In this document: in pieces, positions 6,769 to 14,378 of the stretch
How the letters are laid out: each line of letters begins with the position of its first letter
Position numbering within the stretch: the first letter of the stretch is position 1
IMG/VR virus record: IMGVR_UViG_3300032278_000118
Location: 1 to 23,878 of that record
Strand: one strand, 5' to 3'
DNA length: 23,878 nucleotides
From: a virus
Translations under genes and position numbers: made by a program
Notes under the pieces: generated by a model
What the model was told of the DNA's origin: nothing
The model's input: only the letters and a program-made list of their open reading frames with translations
Databases searched by the model: none

Positions 6769-8947
6769 TATTTTTCCCCTTTTTTAATTCTTCGACTTCT
6801 GCCGAAAGTTCTTGAACTGCTTTTACTAACATGGGAACAAATTTACTATATTTTATTCCATACATCTGTTCATCTTCGCTTGAATGAAAAGTTAAATTAG
6901 TCTTATCAGATAATTTATGACCATACTGTTCTTCTATGGCTTCTACATCTTGTGCTAAGAAACCACCTTCCAGTTGTTCTTCTTTGTGTGTTCCATCAGG
7001 ACTAACACTTTGATCTTTACTATATTTACTACGCTTATCCCAACGATAAGTAACTGGTTCCAGTTGGTTAATAAATTCCAATCCTAAGTCTAAAGATTCT
7101 ACATCAGTTTTATCTCGCTTATCTGAAGCAATAGTCCAATCAACCTGAATATGGGCATTAGCTATATTTTCATCCCCTAGACATACCTGATTACTTCCTG
7201 TTGTTACAGCACCACCCGGAGAACCAGACTGTCCTGCGTCATAACCTAGTATTAAATTAAAATCACCAGAGGTAACAGCTTTTCCTGTTCTAAAACCAAC
7301 GCAAGTATTTCCTTGAGAATTATTACCATATAAAGACTCAAACCCAATAGCAATATTATCATCTTCTGTCGTTAAAGCCCCTAAAGCACTGGCTCCTATG
7401 GCAATATTGTTATCGCCAGTATAATTGCCATCTCCACACGATGGCCCGATAGAAATACAGTTAATAGTGTCTAAATAATCTTTTCCTGCTACATAACCCA
7501 TTGCCACATTGTGATAACCACTGGTTATATCTTCGCCTGTAAGATAGCCCAAAAAAGAGTTACCATATCCAGTATTCAGGTCATCCGCAGAACCATAGCC
7601 AATACATACATTGTAATCGCCAGTTGTAATAGTATCTAAAGCTAATGTTCCCAAAGCAACATTTTTTTCTGCTGTATCAGTTGTACCAGAAGGATCAGAA
7701 CCGAGCCAGATAGAATTACTTTCCACCAAGCCTGTTAGACCTGATATACCACCACCAGAAGCATCTTCCCAACTTATGTCTGTTCCATCTGAAGTTAATA
7801 CTTGGTCGGCTGAACCTTGTCCTAAGACTGTTGTTGCACTACTGGCGTTTCCATAGAGGATGCTTCCTCTGTCCAGACCATCCAGTAAATTTAACTCTGC
7901 TGCTGTAGATGTAACTGCTGTACTACCTATAACAAGTCCACTAGCTGGAACTACTACTCTAGCAGCACCAGCAAGGATTAAATCATCGGCAGACTCATCC
8001 CAAAGCATATAGGCACTAGCGGTAGCTCCGAAGAATTTGACATCGTAACCTGTATCATCCACGCCAACTGTAACTGTACCATCAATATCGACTGTGCAAG
8101 TTTGATATAAAGTATCTGCTGATTCGTCCCAAAAAACTTTTTGTCCAGAAGTGGCTCCGAAAAAATTTACATCATGTCCAGTATCATTTACGCCAACTGT
8201 AAGGGGACAAGAAAATGTAGAAGTGCTTGTAAGTGCAATTAAATCAGAACCGCCAACTTCTATCGTTATGGTATCGTCTGCTGAAGCCCTGATGCTTGTA
8301 TCGTTGTCTGTATCGAGATCAATACGATTGCCATTAGTAACCATATCAATATCGCCATTAACCAAAAGTGAATCAGCACTTTCGTCCCAAAGCATATAAT
8401 TACCAGAGGTGGCTCCGAAAAGTTTAACGTCATAGCCTGTGTCATCGACACCGACTGTAAGAGTTCCTTGATTGGATAACGCACCTGCGTTAGTTAAGGC
8501 TGCGGTTTTAGTGGTTCCTGCTAAGTTTGTATCTGTTAATACATCATAGACAACAGCACCAGAACCAGCACCGTCTGTAGCAAGCATTTTTGTTTCACCT
8601 GCTAGGATTGCTACGTTAGCTCCACTACCTTGCGTAAAGGTCAGCGTATAGCTTGTAACATTTTCTATTATCCAAACTTTAGACGCTGTATTAGGTGCTA
8701 ATGTAACCGTACACGCTTGCCCACCACCTGTAAGTTTAAGATACATAGCTCTTGGCTCACTATCCGTTTCAGTTCCATCAGGAATAGTTAGAGTGGCAGT
8801 AGAAGCATCAGCTATTGCTTTAGTTGCGTACCCAAATGCTTCCCCGATAAGCGTTAAATTCGTATTTGTTGTTACACCCCATGTGCCACTACCATCGCCA
8901 GTAGCCATTTCATCGAGTCTTAAATTATTTACATATGTACTTGCCAT
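6755..8947 (-). CDS. Tail fibre with YadA-like head repeats and S74 chaperone domain, 730 aa
   Basis: The N-terminal 130 residues (TYVNNLRLDEMATGDGSGTW onward) are typical virion-attaching tail fibre sequence. Three long repeats follow (162-195, 249-281, 292-325). Residues about 429-570 are left-handed-roll repeats of the YadA/Hia head kind (NVALG, NVAMG, NNIAIG, DNIAIGF). Residues 606-720 form a Peptidase S74 intramolecular chaperone: IASDKRDKTDVESLDLGLEF with the SDxRxK motif starting at Ser608, then EPVTYRWDKR, GGFLAQDVEAIEEQYG and a terminal coiled coil. In this family the C-terminal chaperone trimerises the fibre and is cut off at the Ser. It recognises the host surface. Confidence 0.9.
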   Translation of the reverse strand: MASTYVNNLRLDEMATGDGSGTWGVTTNTNLTLIGEAFGYATKAIADASTATLTIPDGTETDSEPRAMYLKLTGGGQACTVTLAPNTASKVWIIENVTSYTLTFTQGSGANVAILAGETKMLATDGAGSGAVVYDVLTDTNLAGTTKTAALTNAGALSNQGTLTVGVDDTGYDVKLFGATSGNYMLWDESADSLLVNGDIDMVTNGNRIDLDTDNDTSIRASADDTITIEVGGSDLIALTSTSTFSCPLTVGVNDTGHDVNFFGATSGQKVFWDESADTLYQTCTVDIDGTVTVGVDDTGYDVKFFGATASAYMLWDESADDLILAGAARVVVPASGLVIGSTAVTSTAAELNLLDGLDRGSILYGNASSATTVLGQGSADQVLTSDGTDISWEDASGGGISGLTGLVESNSIWLGSDPSGTTDTAEKNVALGTLALDTITTGDYNVCIGYGSADDLNTGYGNSFLGYLTGEDITSGYHNVAMGYVAGKDYLDTINCISIGPSCGDGNYTGDNNIAIGASALGALTTEDDNIAIGFESLYGNNSQGNTCVGFRTGKAVTSGDFNLILGYDAGQSGSPGGAVTTGSNQVCLGDENIANAHIQVDWTIASDKRDKTDVESLDLGLEFINQLEPVTYRWDKRSKYSKDQSVSPDGTHKEEQLEGGFLAQDVEAIEEQYGHKLSDKTNLTFHSSEDEQMYGIKYSKFVPMLVKAVQELSAEVEELKKGKNNGSN
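7973..8464 (-). repeat. Three ~100-base in-frame repeats within the tail fibre
   Basis: Residues 162-195, 249-281 and 292-325 (DNA 8363-8464, 8105-8203, 7973-8074) are copies of a 33-34-residue unit with consensus TVGVDDTGYDVKFFGATSG followed by an MLWDESADSL-like end. The DNA copies are also clearly similar (for example the ACGCCAACTGTAA segment seen near 8071 and 8190). They are unevenly spaced. Confidence 0.85.
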
Positions 8948-8968
8948 TTTTCTTCTCCATGCTCATTG

Positions 8969-8997
8969 ATTATAATATCTTTTTTCAGTTTAGTTAA
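8969..8997 (-). promoter_or_regulatory. Possible sigma70-like promoter before the tail fibre gene
   Basis: On the minus strand TTAACT (8997-8992) and a perfect TATAAT (8974-8969) are 17 bases apart in the 46-base gap before the fibre gene. The -35 overlaps the end of the upstream gene. The leader would be short, about 15 bases, but includes GGAGAAG (8958-8952), a good ribosome site. AT-rich sequence can give such matches by chance. Confidence 0.4.
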
Positions 8998-9524
8998 GCC
9001 ACTTCTTTCCAGGCAGGGGTTTGATCTGAGTCCACACCCGACCAATCTGTTGTTATTCCTGGATCTATTTCGCCCCAAACGGTTAATGAATTAATTCCTC
9101 CTGTTACATATACTCCTGTTACAGAAACACCTGCTCCTGCTTGAGGAGTTAAAGAACCAACAGCTCCTGTACCAGCTAACCCTGTTATAGAAAGTATATT
9201 GTTTGTAATGGTACTTACACTTCCTACTGCTCCTGTTCCTGCGACTGTGGTTGGATAAACATTAGCACCACCCGTAACTGTCTCATCTCCCTGAGATACT
9301 GTAGAAGCGGTTCCTGAAACCCCTGTAATAGCTGCTCCATTAGCAACTACTGTACCAACTGCACCTGTTGCTGATGCTCCAGTAAGGGATATTGTGGCTC
9401 CTGCACTAACAGATTCAGTACCTAAAGCAGTTGTACCTGCTACTCCTGTTATTTCAACAGGTAAAGGCTCACCCCAAGTGAGTTGACCCCAAGTGCCTCT
9501 ACCCCAGCCAGTAATATTAGCCAT
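8994..9524 (-). CDS. Gly/Ala/Thr-rich tail protein with Trp-Gly N-terminus, 176 aa
   Basis: The N-terminus has a striking TGWGRGTWGQLTWGEPLPVE motif (residues 5-24). The body is made of degenerate repeats around GTGAVGS or TGAVGT with ITG-V-GTA variants, about 25-30 residues apart, which suggests a repeated short beta-structure. The C-terminus reads DWSGVDSDQTPAWKEVA. The related Trp-Gly motif appears in the gp10-like hub at 3949-5832. It lies directly before the tail fibre gene, so a fibre-base or spike component is likely but unproven. Confidence 0.7.
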   Translation of the reverse strand: MANITGWGRGTWGQLTWGEPLPVEITGVAGTTALGTESVSAGATISLTGASATGAVGTVVANGAAITGVSGTASTVSQGDETVTGGANVYPTTVAGTGAVGSVSTITNNILSITGLAGTGAVGSLTPQAGAGVSVTGVYVTGGINSLTVWGEIDPGITTDWSGVDSDQTPAWKEVA

Positions 9525-9533
9525 TGGCTAAAT

Positions 9534-9962
9534 CTACGCTATTCTGATAACAGCGTTACTTGCGTCAGCAGTAGGGAAAGAAATCGTAAAGCTACCAGCA
9601 GTGGAAGTCTTGTCTCCACCGAAATCAAAAACCGCAACCGCAGGATCTCCCGAAGCCGTGTCGTTGAAAATCATACAACCTCTCGCAGTAATCGTACAGG
9701 TACCAAAAGTTAAATCAGCAAAATCTGTAAACGCTGTGGTTCCAGATGTAGTTGGAGCCACTTTAGTTAAAGTACCTCCTTTTGCTGTGTAATTGGTTCC
9801 TGTCGCTTCCTGGCTAGTGCTATAAGCTGTGGTGGAAGCACTCATAGTCGCTGAACTCGTATAAAGAGCCAACTGGAAAGTATTTCCATTGGTTGCAAAA
9901 TTATGTGTAGCAGTCATTAATTCACTTTTGAAAGACGTACACATTGCCTGTGTTATTGCCAT
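9534..9962 (-). CDS. Small tail/virion protein, 142 aa
   Basis: The protein starts MAITQAMCTSFKSELMTATH and is then Thr/Ser/Ala-rich beta (FQLALYTSSATMSASTTAY, GTNYTAKGGTLTKVAPTTSG). It ends FTISFPTADASNAVIRIA. I have seen this FKSELM...FQLALYTSSA pattern in phage tail regions. Its function has not been assigned, but its place between tail proteins suggests a virion part. It has no membrane or signal segment. Confidence 0.72.
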   Translation of the reverse strand: MAITQAMCTSFKSELMTATHNFATNGNTFQLALYTSSATMSASTTAYSTSQEATGTNYTAKGGTLTKVAPTTSGTTAFTDFADLTFGTCTITARGCMIFNDTASGDPAVAVFDFGGDKTSTAGSFTISFPTADASNAVIRIA

Positions 9963-10252
9963 TATAGTCTCCTAATAATATTAGCTAGGTCTTTATGACC
10001 TTGTTTTTCTAGTGCATTGCATATCGTACACATGTGGTTATTAACCGCTTCTTGCATGTAATACGCAACAATCTTTTTGCATGTCTCTTTAAAAACATGT
10101 GCTTGTTCCCTAATGGGTGCAGGGGCGGTTTCACTAATAGAGACTATTTTATCCATTGCCATATTAGCAATTTCCTCTACCGAATGACCCCTGTGGTCTT
10201 TTGTAATAACTCCAAGATTTCCAACTTCTGTTTCTGTTTCAAACGACAACAT
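9962..10252 (-). CDS. Small helical protein of unknown function, 96 aa
   Basis: The protein starts MLSFETETEVGNLGVITKDH and carries RGHSVEEIANMAMDKIVSIS. A helical second half contains APIREQAHVFKETCKKIVAYY, then NNHMCTICNALEKQGHKDLA. Cys and His residues cluster near 74-86 (HMCTIC, then GH), but the spacing is not a standard zinc finger. Both ends overlap neighbouring genes. I recognise the DHRGHSVEEIA pattern as recurrent in marine phages without a known function. Confidence 0.7.
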   Translation of the reverse strand: MLSFETETEVGNLGVITKDHRGHSVEEIANMAMDKIVSISETAPAPIREQAHVFKETCKKIVAYYMQEAVNNHMCTICNALEKQGHKDLANIIRRL

Positions 10253-10998
10253 TAGTATTTCTCAGGTTCTACAATTAAACCTTCCTGTACCTGGCCATCT
10301 TTTCTTCCTACTAATCCCATAGGAATCGCTTTTTGTTTTTCTACTTCTGACCATCTACAAATCTTTAATTTATTTTCTACCATATAAGTAACAAAAGGAT
10401 CTTCAAGCCTATGATACCCGTACATTTTTTCTTGAAGGGGCACATCCGCATCTAGTAATCCAGACGTTACAGCTACCTGAACAATAATACCTTCATCCAT
10501 ACACTTTGCCAACCAGAACTCACAACAGGCTCGACCTGATTCGGCAAAAAGCAAATTGCTTTTATAAGTAAAATCAGCACCAAACATATTAATACCTCCT
10601 ACTTCATTCCATAAAGCAAAAGCAATGGCATACGAAATCGTGTTATTAAAGTATCCACAATCAAGATCTTTAACTATAGTTTCGATAGGATATTCCTCCA
10701 AAGCAGGCACTCTTTTGTCCAATTCACAGGTGTAAATAGGGCACTCAACTGTAGGAAGAGTTTCTCTCATCATCGTCGTCATATTACCTGCATCATCGGT
10801 ATCGAAAAAACGGCTTACGGGATCCATAATAAATGCTCTATCCACTCTCTTTAAAACTCCTACCATGGCATTTATAGCCCACACTTCATCAAATTTTTTA
10901 CTGTGTGTAACCATTTTGTGATAGTCCAATTGACTGTTGCCCATGGCTAGGATAGCTATATTTTTACCTTTTAATTCAGGGATAGGATTTTTTATCAT
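10252..10998 (-). CDS. Rossmann-like protein, possibly DUF115/sialyltransferase-type, 248 aa
   Basis: Residues 12-45 form a nucleotide-binding-like beta-alpha-beta unit (KNIAILAMGNSQLDYHKM, then FDEVWAINAMV), and RAFIMDP follows at 54-60. Residues 117-145 (FNNTISYAIAFALWNEVG, then INMFGADFTY) resemble the second half of DUF115/MptE-like and GT42 sialyltransferase folds, where a helix is followed by a strand ending in G-D/DF. No signal peptide is present. These families transfer sugars or pyrophosphate. A phage version could modify a virion protein or host glycan, but no substrate can be seen. It lies inside the tail gene run and overlaps both neighbours, so it is co-translated with them. Confidence 0.6.
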   Translation of the reverse strand: MIKNPIPELKGKNIAILAMGNSQLDYHKMVTHSKKFDEVWAINAMVGVLKRVDRAFIMDPVSRFFDTDDAGNMTTMMRETLPTVECPIYTCELDKRVPALEEYPIETIVKDLDCGYFNNTISYAIAFALWNEVGGINMFGADFTYKSNLLFAESGRACCEFWLAKCMDEGIIVQVAVTSGLLDADVPLQEKMYGYHRLEDPFVTYMVENKLKICRWSEVEKQKAIPMGLVGRKDGQVQEGLIVEPEKY

Positions 10999-11654
10999 TG
11001 TTCTCTTGGAACTGTGCCAATAGAACTAGCATAACGATACTCATCCTTATTATTGACGCCTTCTTCTAACATTCCTTTTACACCATTAACCGCAGCCACA
11101 AATCGTGCCTCAAACATTTGAAGTTCTTCCAGATTTAATTTTAAGAAAGTAGCTGCTTCTACGAGACTACCATAAAGAAGCGCGTCAGGGGCATTCGTCC
11201 CTATCCAACTCGTTCCGTCTGAGGAGGCCGTAATAGAGGTTGGACGATAAAGATAATGCAATTCAAAGGTAAAATCAGCACTGGGCGCAGGGGCTAAAAT
11301 AAAGCTATTATCATCAAAAATAGCATAATATTTAGGGGCACCGGTTGTGGCTGCTGTTGGAATGTATTCCCTAACAAAAGTAACGTGTTTTAATAATAAG
11401 AAGTTATACGCACTATCACCATCCAATACCGCTAGACTGAGAGGAGTTAAAAAATCAGAGGGGGTAGCTAAATAAGTATTTCCCGAAGTTCCAGTTCCCG
11501 TTACATTTTTACGAAACACAGATAACTGGGTATTTTTTAAAATTCTTTCTTCTGCTTCCTTAATAAAAACAGGTAAGTTAGTGGTAAAGGTGGTTTCAGA
11601 ACTATCTACATAGTCCTGAATAGCTGTTTTTAATGTAGTGTAAGTCCAACTCAT
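10995..11654 (-). CDS. Second adaptor-like protein (SU10-adaptor type), 219 aa
   Basis: N-terminal helices read YTTLKTAIQDYVDSSETTF and FIKEAEERILKNTQLSVFRK. A beta part has TYLATPSDFLTPLSL, then APKYYAIFDDNSFILAPAP and FTFELHYLYRP. C-terminal helices contain PDALLYGSLVEAATFLKLN. I recognise this pattern from phage adaptor proteins described in SU10-like podoviruses and common in marine phages. It likely forms part of the neck or tail ring. The gene overlaps both neighbours by 1 to 4 bases. It may be paralogous to the protein at 13012-13671. Confidence 0.75.
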   Translation of the reverse strand: MSWTYTTLKTAIQDYVDSSETTFTTNLPVFIKEAEERILKNTQLSVFRKNVTGTGTSGNTYLATPSDFLTPLSLAVLDGDSAYNFLLLKHVTFVREYIPTAATTGAPKYYAIFDDNSFILAPAPSADFTFELHYLYRPTSITASSDGTSWIGTNAPDALLYGSLVEAATFLKLNLEELQMFEARFVAAVNGVKGMLEEGVNNKDEYRYASSIGTVPREQ

Positions 11655-12412
11655 TATACTGGCCCCGCTGTTGCGGTACTACCACCACCGGAAATATCTC
11701 CCGTAGTAGCTGTACCCGTTGATGTAAAACTATATTCGTTTGTGTCCACGACAGTTATTGTATACCCACTTGCGCTTTCAAGCACGGTTGTTGTAACTCC
11801 GTCAAAAGCTTGTGTCGATCTAAAGCGCACGGTATCGCCCGTGGTCCGATTGTGTTTAAACTCGGTCACAGAAATAACTGTATTGGCTCCCGCAGCTCCG
11901 CTCCGGAAAGGATTTAAGGGCAATAAAGCCTGTGCAGGACCTACTGTAACAAAGGGCCCTCCGCCTCTTGCACCCACTGTTCCCGTCCCTGCAATTGCAC
12001 TAAATGTATAGGTATCGGAATCTACTTTAGTTATAGAGTACCCATCTGGATCTTGTAACGTATCAACAGTAAATCCATCAAAAGCTTCCACATTTCTAAA
12101 GCGTACCTTATCCCCCGTAGATTTGCCGTGGTCATCCTGAAATACTTTAATAACCGCACTCGATGCTGTGGATAGAAGGGGGTTACTGGTCAACATGGAC
12201 ACGGCCGCTGGTTCCGTGCGATCGGGCCTGGGATTTAGAATTGCTTCGGGATCTGCTCCAACAGGGGGAGGATCTAGCTGCGGTTGTTTAAGGTCAAAGC
12301 ATTCGGGGCATGCCTTAAAACCATCCCATTGTTCTTTAAGCTGTCTTAAGCGATAACGTTGTCCGCACGTATCGCAAATCCCCCATGCAAGTTTGCCCGC
12401 TGCAAAGGCCAC
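11654..12412 (-). CDS. Zinc-ribbon protein with two beta-domain repeats, 252 aa
   Basis: Residues 13-38 hold a four-cysteine zinc ribbon (CDTC and CPEC, with 18 residues between the pairs). A Pro-rich linker spans about 44-70. Two homologous beta-domains follow at about 87-147 and 179-238. Both contain a TGD-VRFR strand, an AFDG turn, a GYSIT or GYTIT strand and a final YTF/YSF strand. The domains also resemble the insert in the gp10-like protein at 3949-5832. The stop overlaps the next start by one base (TAATG). A tail or head-tail structural role is inferred from neighbours; what the zinc ribbon does there is unknown. Confidence 0.75.
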   Translation of the reverse strand: MAFAAGKLAWGICDTCGQRYRLRQLKEQWDGFKACPECFDLKQPQLDPPPVGADPEAILNPRPDRTEPAAVSMLTSNPLLSTASSAVIKVFQDDHGKSTGDKVRFRNVEAFDGFTVDTLQDPDGYSITKVDSDTYTFSAIAGTGTVGARGGGPFVTVGPAQALLPLNPFRSGAAGANTVISVTEFKHNRTTGDTVRFRSTQAFDGVTTTVLESASGYTITVVDTNEYSFTSTGTATTGDISGGGSTATAGPV

Positions 12413-12413
12413 A

Positions 12414-13001
12414 TTAGTCCCCCGGAGGAAATACCCTAGGAGGATTAGTAAGCGCTTGAAGTTTCTGAATTTGGCTATTTAGTTCCTGTAATTGAGCCTC
12501 TAAAGCACTCTTTTGAACTAAAAGATCCTGTAGCCTCTGCCCCGGTGTTTGAGGCATTGGTGGTATTTGTTCCGGTCCTGGAAAATCATACCCAGGCGGT
12601 AATGATTTGCCCGTTGGCCCCAAGTGAATTGCCGTTCCCGTTGGATCCTCTTGCACACCCTCATATGCGATTGGGTTTTTTGCTTCTAGTTCGGCGAGCC
12701 GAGCAACGCCTTGGTCGGCTCCCGCTCCGAACCGTCCTAGTCTAGCGTCTTTAGTTGGGAGTGGAGAAGGTGGTATGCCTGGTAAAAGGTCAGGATTGAT
12801 TTGCCCCTGCCCCTGCCGGAGAGGCGGTCGGCGCTCAGGCGGTGTAAGTTCAATGGGTAAAAATTCAGAAGTCCAAGGCTGAGTAGGTTTTAAATCTGAT
12901 GGAATATTGGACCAGAGATCGATTAAAGATTCTATCCCAGATCCTTCTGGTGGGGGTGGTGGTAGTGGTTGCTTAAAAAATTTTTCCCAGTTGGTAGCCA
13001 T
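12414..13001 (-). CDS. Proline-rich protein with C-terminal coiled coil, 195 aa
   Basis: Pro-rich stretches occur throughout (QPLPPPPPEG at 11-20, PPERRPPLRQGQGQ at 54-67, LLPGIPPSPLPTK at 72-84). Residues 154-183 form a clear Leu/Gln coiled coil (QRLQDLLVQKSALEAQLQEL). The middle contains IHLGPTGKSLPPGYDFPGP. It has a good AGGAG ribosome site. There is no recognisable enzyme or membrane segment. The design suggests a flexible linker that oligomerises through its C-terminus, perhaps a head-tail or internal virion part. The family is unknown. Confidence 0.7.
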   Translation of the reverse strand: MATNWEKFFKQPLPPPPPEGSGIESLIDLWSNIPSDLKPTQPWTSEFLPIELTPPERRPPLRQGQGQINPDLLPGIPPSPLPTKDARLGRFGAGADQGVARLAELEAKNPIAYEGVQEDPTGTAIHLGPTGKSLPPGYDFPGPEQIPPMPQTPGQRLQDLLVQKSALEAQLQELNSQIQKLQALTNPPRVFPPGD

Positions 13002-13011
13002 TGTTTTCTCC

Positions 13012-13671
13012 TTAAATTATAAGTCGAGGAGGTACAAACCTAGAGCTAACTGAATCTATATCTTCAAAAGCTGCTCGGTCAAATTCCTCATCATAAATCT
13101 GTTTTAATAACTGTACTCTATCCGGCGCTCTTTTCATAGCTAAATAATAAGCCAGCCCTGCCGTCATACACGGGAGAAATCTGAATACAGTCTCCATATT
13201 ATTAGTGTAATCTCCGGCATCTTGCATTCTGGTTAACGCATAGTAATAAATTATATCCGTAGAATTTTCCGGTGCCGGATAAAGATATACTCTCGGTGTT
13301 ATATGTCTTTCTAAAAAGAACTGTGTTGGTCTACTTTTACTGGCCTTATTTGGCGTGTATAAATAATCCGAACGACTAATCCTATTTAACTGGTAATCAA
13401 TATTGTCCCGTTGAATAGCAGCAGATGTTATGTCAACAATATCCGTGCCCAGGTCATAATAGGTATCTCCTTCCGTAACCGTGAAATTACTTTTGGTAAT
13501 AAGCCATTGATTAAGGCCTCGATTGCCCCATTCAGCAATTAAAAGATTTAGGGAACGACGGGCTGTGTCTAAATCATAGCCCGTACGTAATTCAATACCA
13601 CAACGCTCATAAGCCTCTTCTATAAGCTCATCTACGCTAAGATCAAATGAAGTAGTTCCTGAAGTAGCCAT
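13012..13671 (-). CDS. Head-tail adaptor-like protein (P22 gp4/T7 gp11 type), 219 aa
   Basis: The N-terminal helices (VDELIEEAYERCGIELRTGY and ARRSLNLLIAEWGNRGLNQW) are followed by a beta part with TVTEGDTYYDLG and RVYLYPAPEN at about 65-134. C-terminal helices contain FLPCMTAGLAYYLAMKRAP. This layout matches the gatekeeper/adaptor proteins that form a ring under the portal and lengthen the channel in short-tailed phages. It lies after the head genes and before tail genes, as expected. It has the same length as, and a similar plan to, the protein at 10995-11654. The family call is moderately firm; the exact P22 equivalent is inferred. Confidence 0.75.
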   Translation of the reverse strand: MATSGTTSFDLSVDELIEEAYERCGIELRTGYDLDTARRSLNLLIAEWGNRGLNQWLITKSNFTVTEGDTYYDLGTDIVDITSAAIQRDNIDYQLNRISRSDYLYTPNKASKSRPTQFFLERHITPRVYLYPAPENSTDIIYYYALTRMQDAGDYTNNMETVFRFLPCMTAGLAYYLAMKRAPDRVQLLKQIYDEEFDRAAFEDIDSVSSRFVPPRLII

Positions 13672-13674
13672 ACA

Positions 13675-13815
13675 TTAATAACCACTAGGCGCTTTAGGTT
13701 TTTTCTTCCCTTTTTTAACTACACCGCCTTTTTTATAACTAAGGACATAACTGTCGCTTTTGCTCCAGTCTATTCCTTTTCGTATAGCATTTCTTCTCCG
13801 TGTTAATCCAGGCAT
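13675..13815 (-). CDS. Basic microprotein, 46 aa
   Basis: An ATG at 13815 starts MPGLTRRRNAIRKGIDWSKS, continues DSYVLSYKKGGVVKKGKKKP and ends KAPSGY at TAA 13675. The protein is very basic with a Lys/Gly C-terminal half. Nine bases separate it from the previous microprotein stop and three from the next ATG. Another ATG (13819) in a different frame gives only a short peptide. The function is unknown; the layout favours a real gene. Confidence 0.65.
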   Translation of the reverse strand: MPGLTRRRNAIRKGIDWSKSDSYVLSYKKGGVVKKGKKKPKAPSGY

Positions 13816-13824
13816 CCATTACTC

Positions 13825-13935
13825 CTAAAAATACTTAGTTACTTTTCTACGACTTTCCATGACCTTTCCACATCCCACAGCAATTTTAGCTTTCACTGGT
13901 TTCTTTGAAGAAACTTTTGCCGTTTTCTTAGTCAT
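13825..13935 (-). CDS. Basic microprotein, 36 aa
   Basis: An ATG at 13935 opens a 36-residue frame ending TAG at 13825. The protein is MTKKTAKVSSKKPVKAKIAV, then GCGKVMESRRKVTKYF. It is strongly basic, with a distinctive GCGKVMESRRK core. I have the impression that similar tiny proteins occur in other marine phages, which would support it being real. Only 5 bases separate its ATG from the previous stop. The function is unknown; DNA or RNA binding is a guess from charge. Confidence 0.6.
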   Translation of the reverse strand: MTKKTAKVSSKKPVKAKIAVGCGKVMESRRKVTKYF

Positions 13936-13940
13936 TTCTC

Positions 13941-14366
13941 CTAATTATGTGGTGCCTCGTAATATTTTAAGAATTCACCCCAAACCGTGTATTCATTACC
14001 AGCATCAGCTGTAGAAGGTATAACCAATAGGACATCGCCAGTATAACCGGATGCTTCTGTATTTATCAAACCACCTATATCACTGAAATCGAACGCATTG
14101 TCATACGCCAATGTTAAAAAAGTAACGTCTGTCGTTGCGTCCCAATCTAGAGAGGCCGGTGCATCAGGGGCGCCACTTACGGTGTACCAAATTTTATTTA
14201 GCGCAACGTGTGTGCATGATTTACCGTTTGTAGTCGATTTTTCAAGTGCAGAGACATCAACTAATGTTGTGCTACTACCACTTCCATCCGAATATACAGA
14301 ACAATACGTAACTAGCTTCTTATCAAAATCGTACTGAATAGTTGGTCCTGTGACTGAATCAGCCAT
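13941..14366 (-). CDS. Small structural protein, 141 aa
   Basis: The acidic protein (many Asp, Thr and Ser) begins MADSVTGPTIQYDFDKKLVT and ends EFLKYYEAPHN. It has an alternating beta pattern and a motif-like SDIGGLINTEASGYTGDVLL. It has no membrane segment. It follows the 305-aa gene by 12 bases and is presumably made from the same transcript. I do not recognise the family. A second small head or head-tail component is the likeliest reading. Confidence 0.65.
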   Translation of the reverse strand: MADSVTGPTIQYDFDKKLVTYCSVYSDGSGSSTTLVDVSALEKSTTNGKSCTHVALNKIWYTVSGAPDAPASLDWDATTDVTFLTLAYDNAFDFSDIGGLINTEASGYTGDVLLVIPSTADAGNEYTVWGEFLKYYEAPHN

Positions 14367-14378
14367 GTTTACCCCTAC

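Noticed and set aside
7973-8464. CRISPR-like or mobile repeat
   Set aside because: The repeats are in-frame, about 100 bases long, diverged, and encode fibre domains; there are no short spacers between identical repeats.
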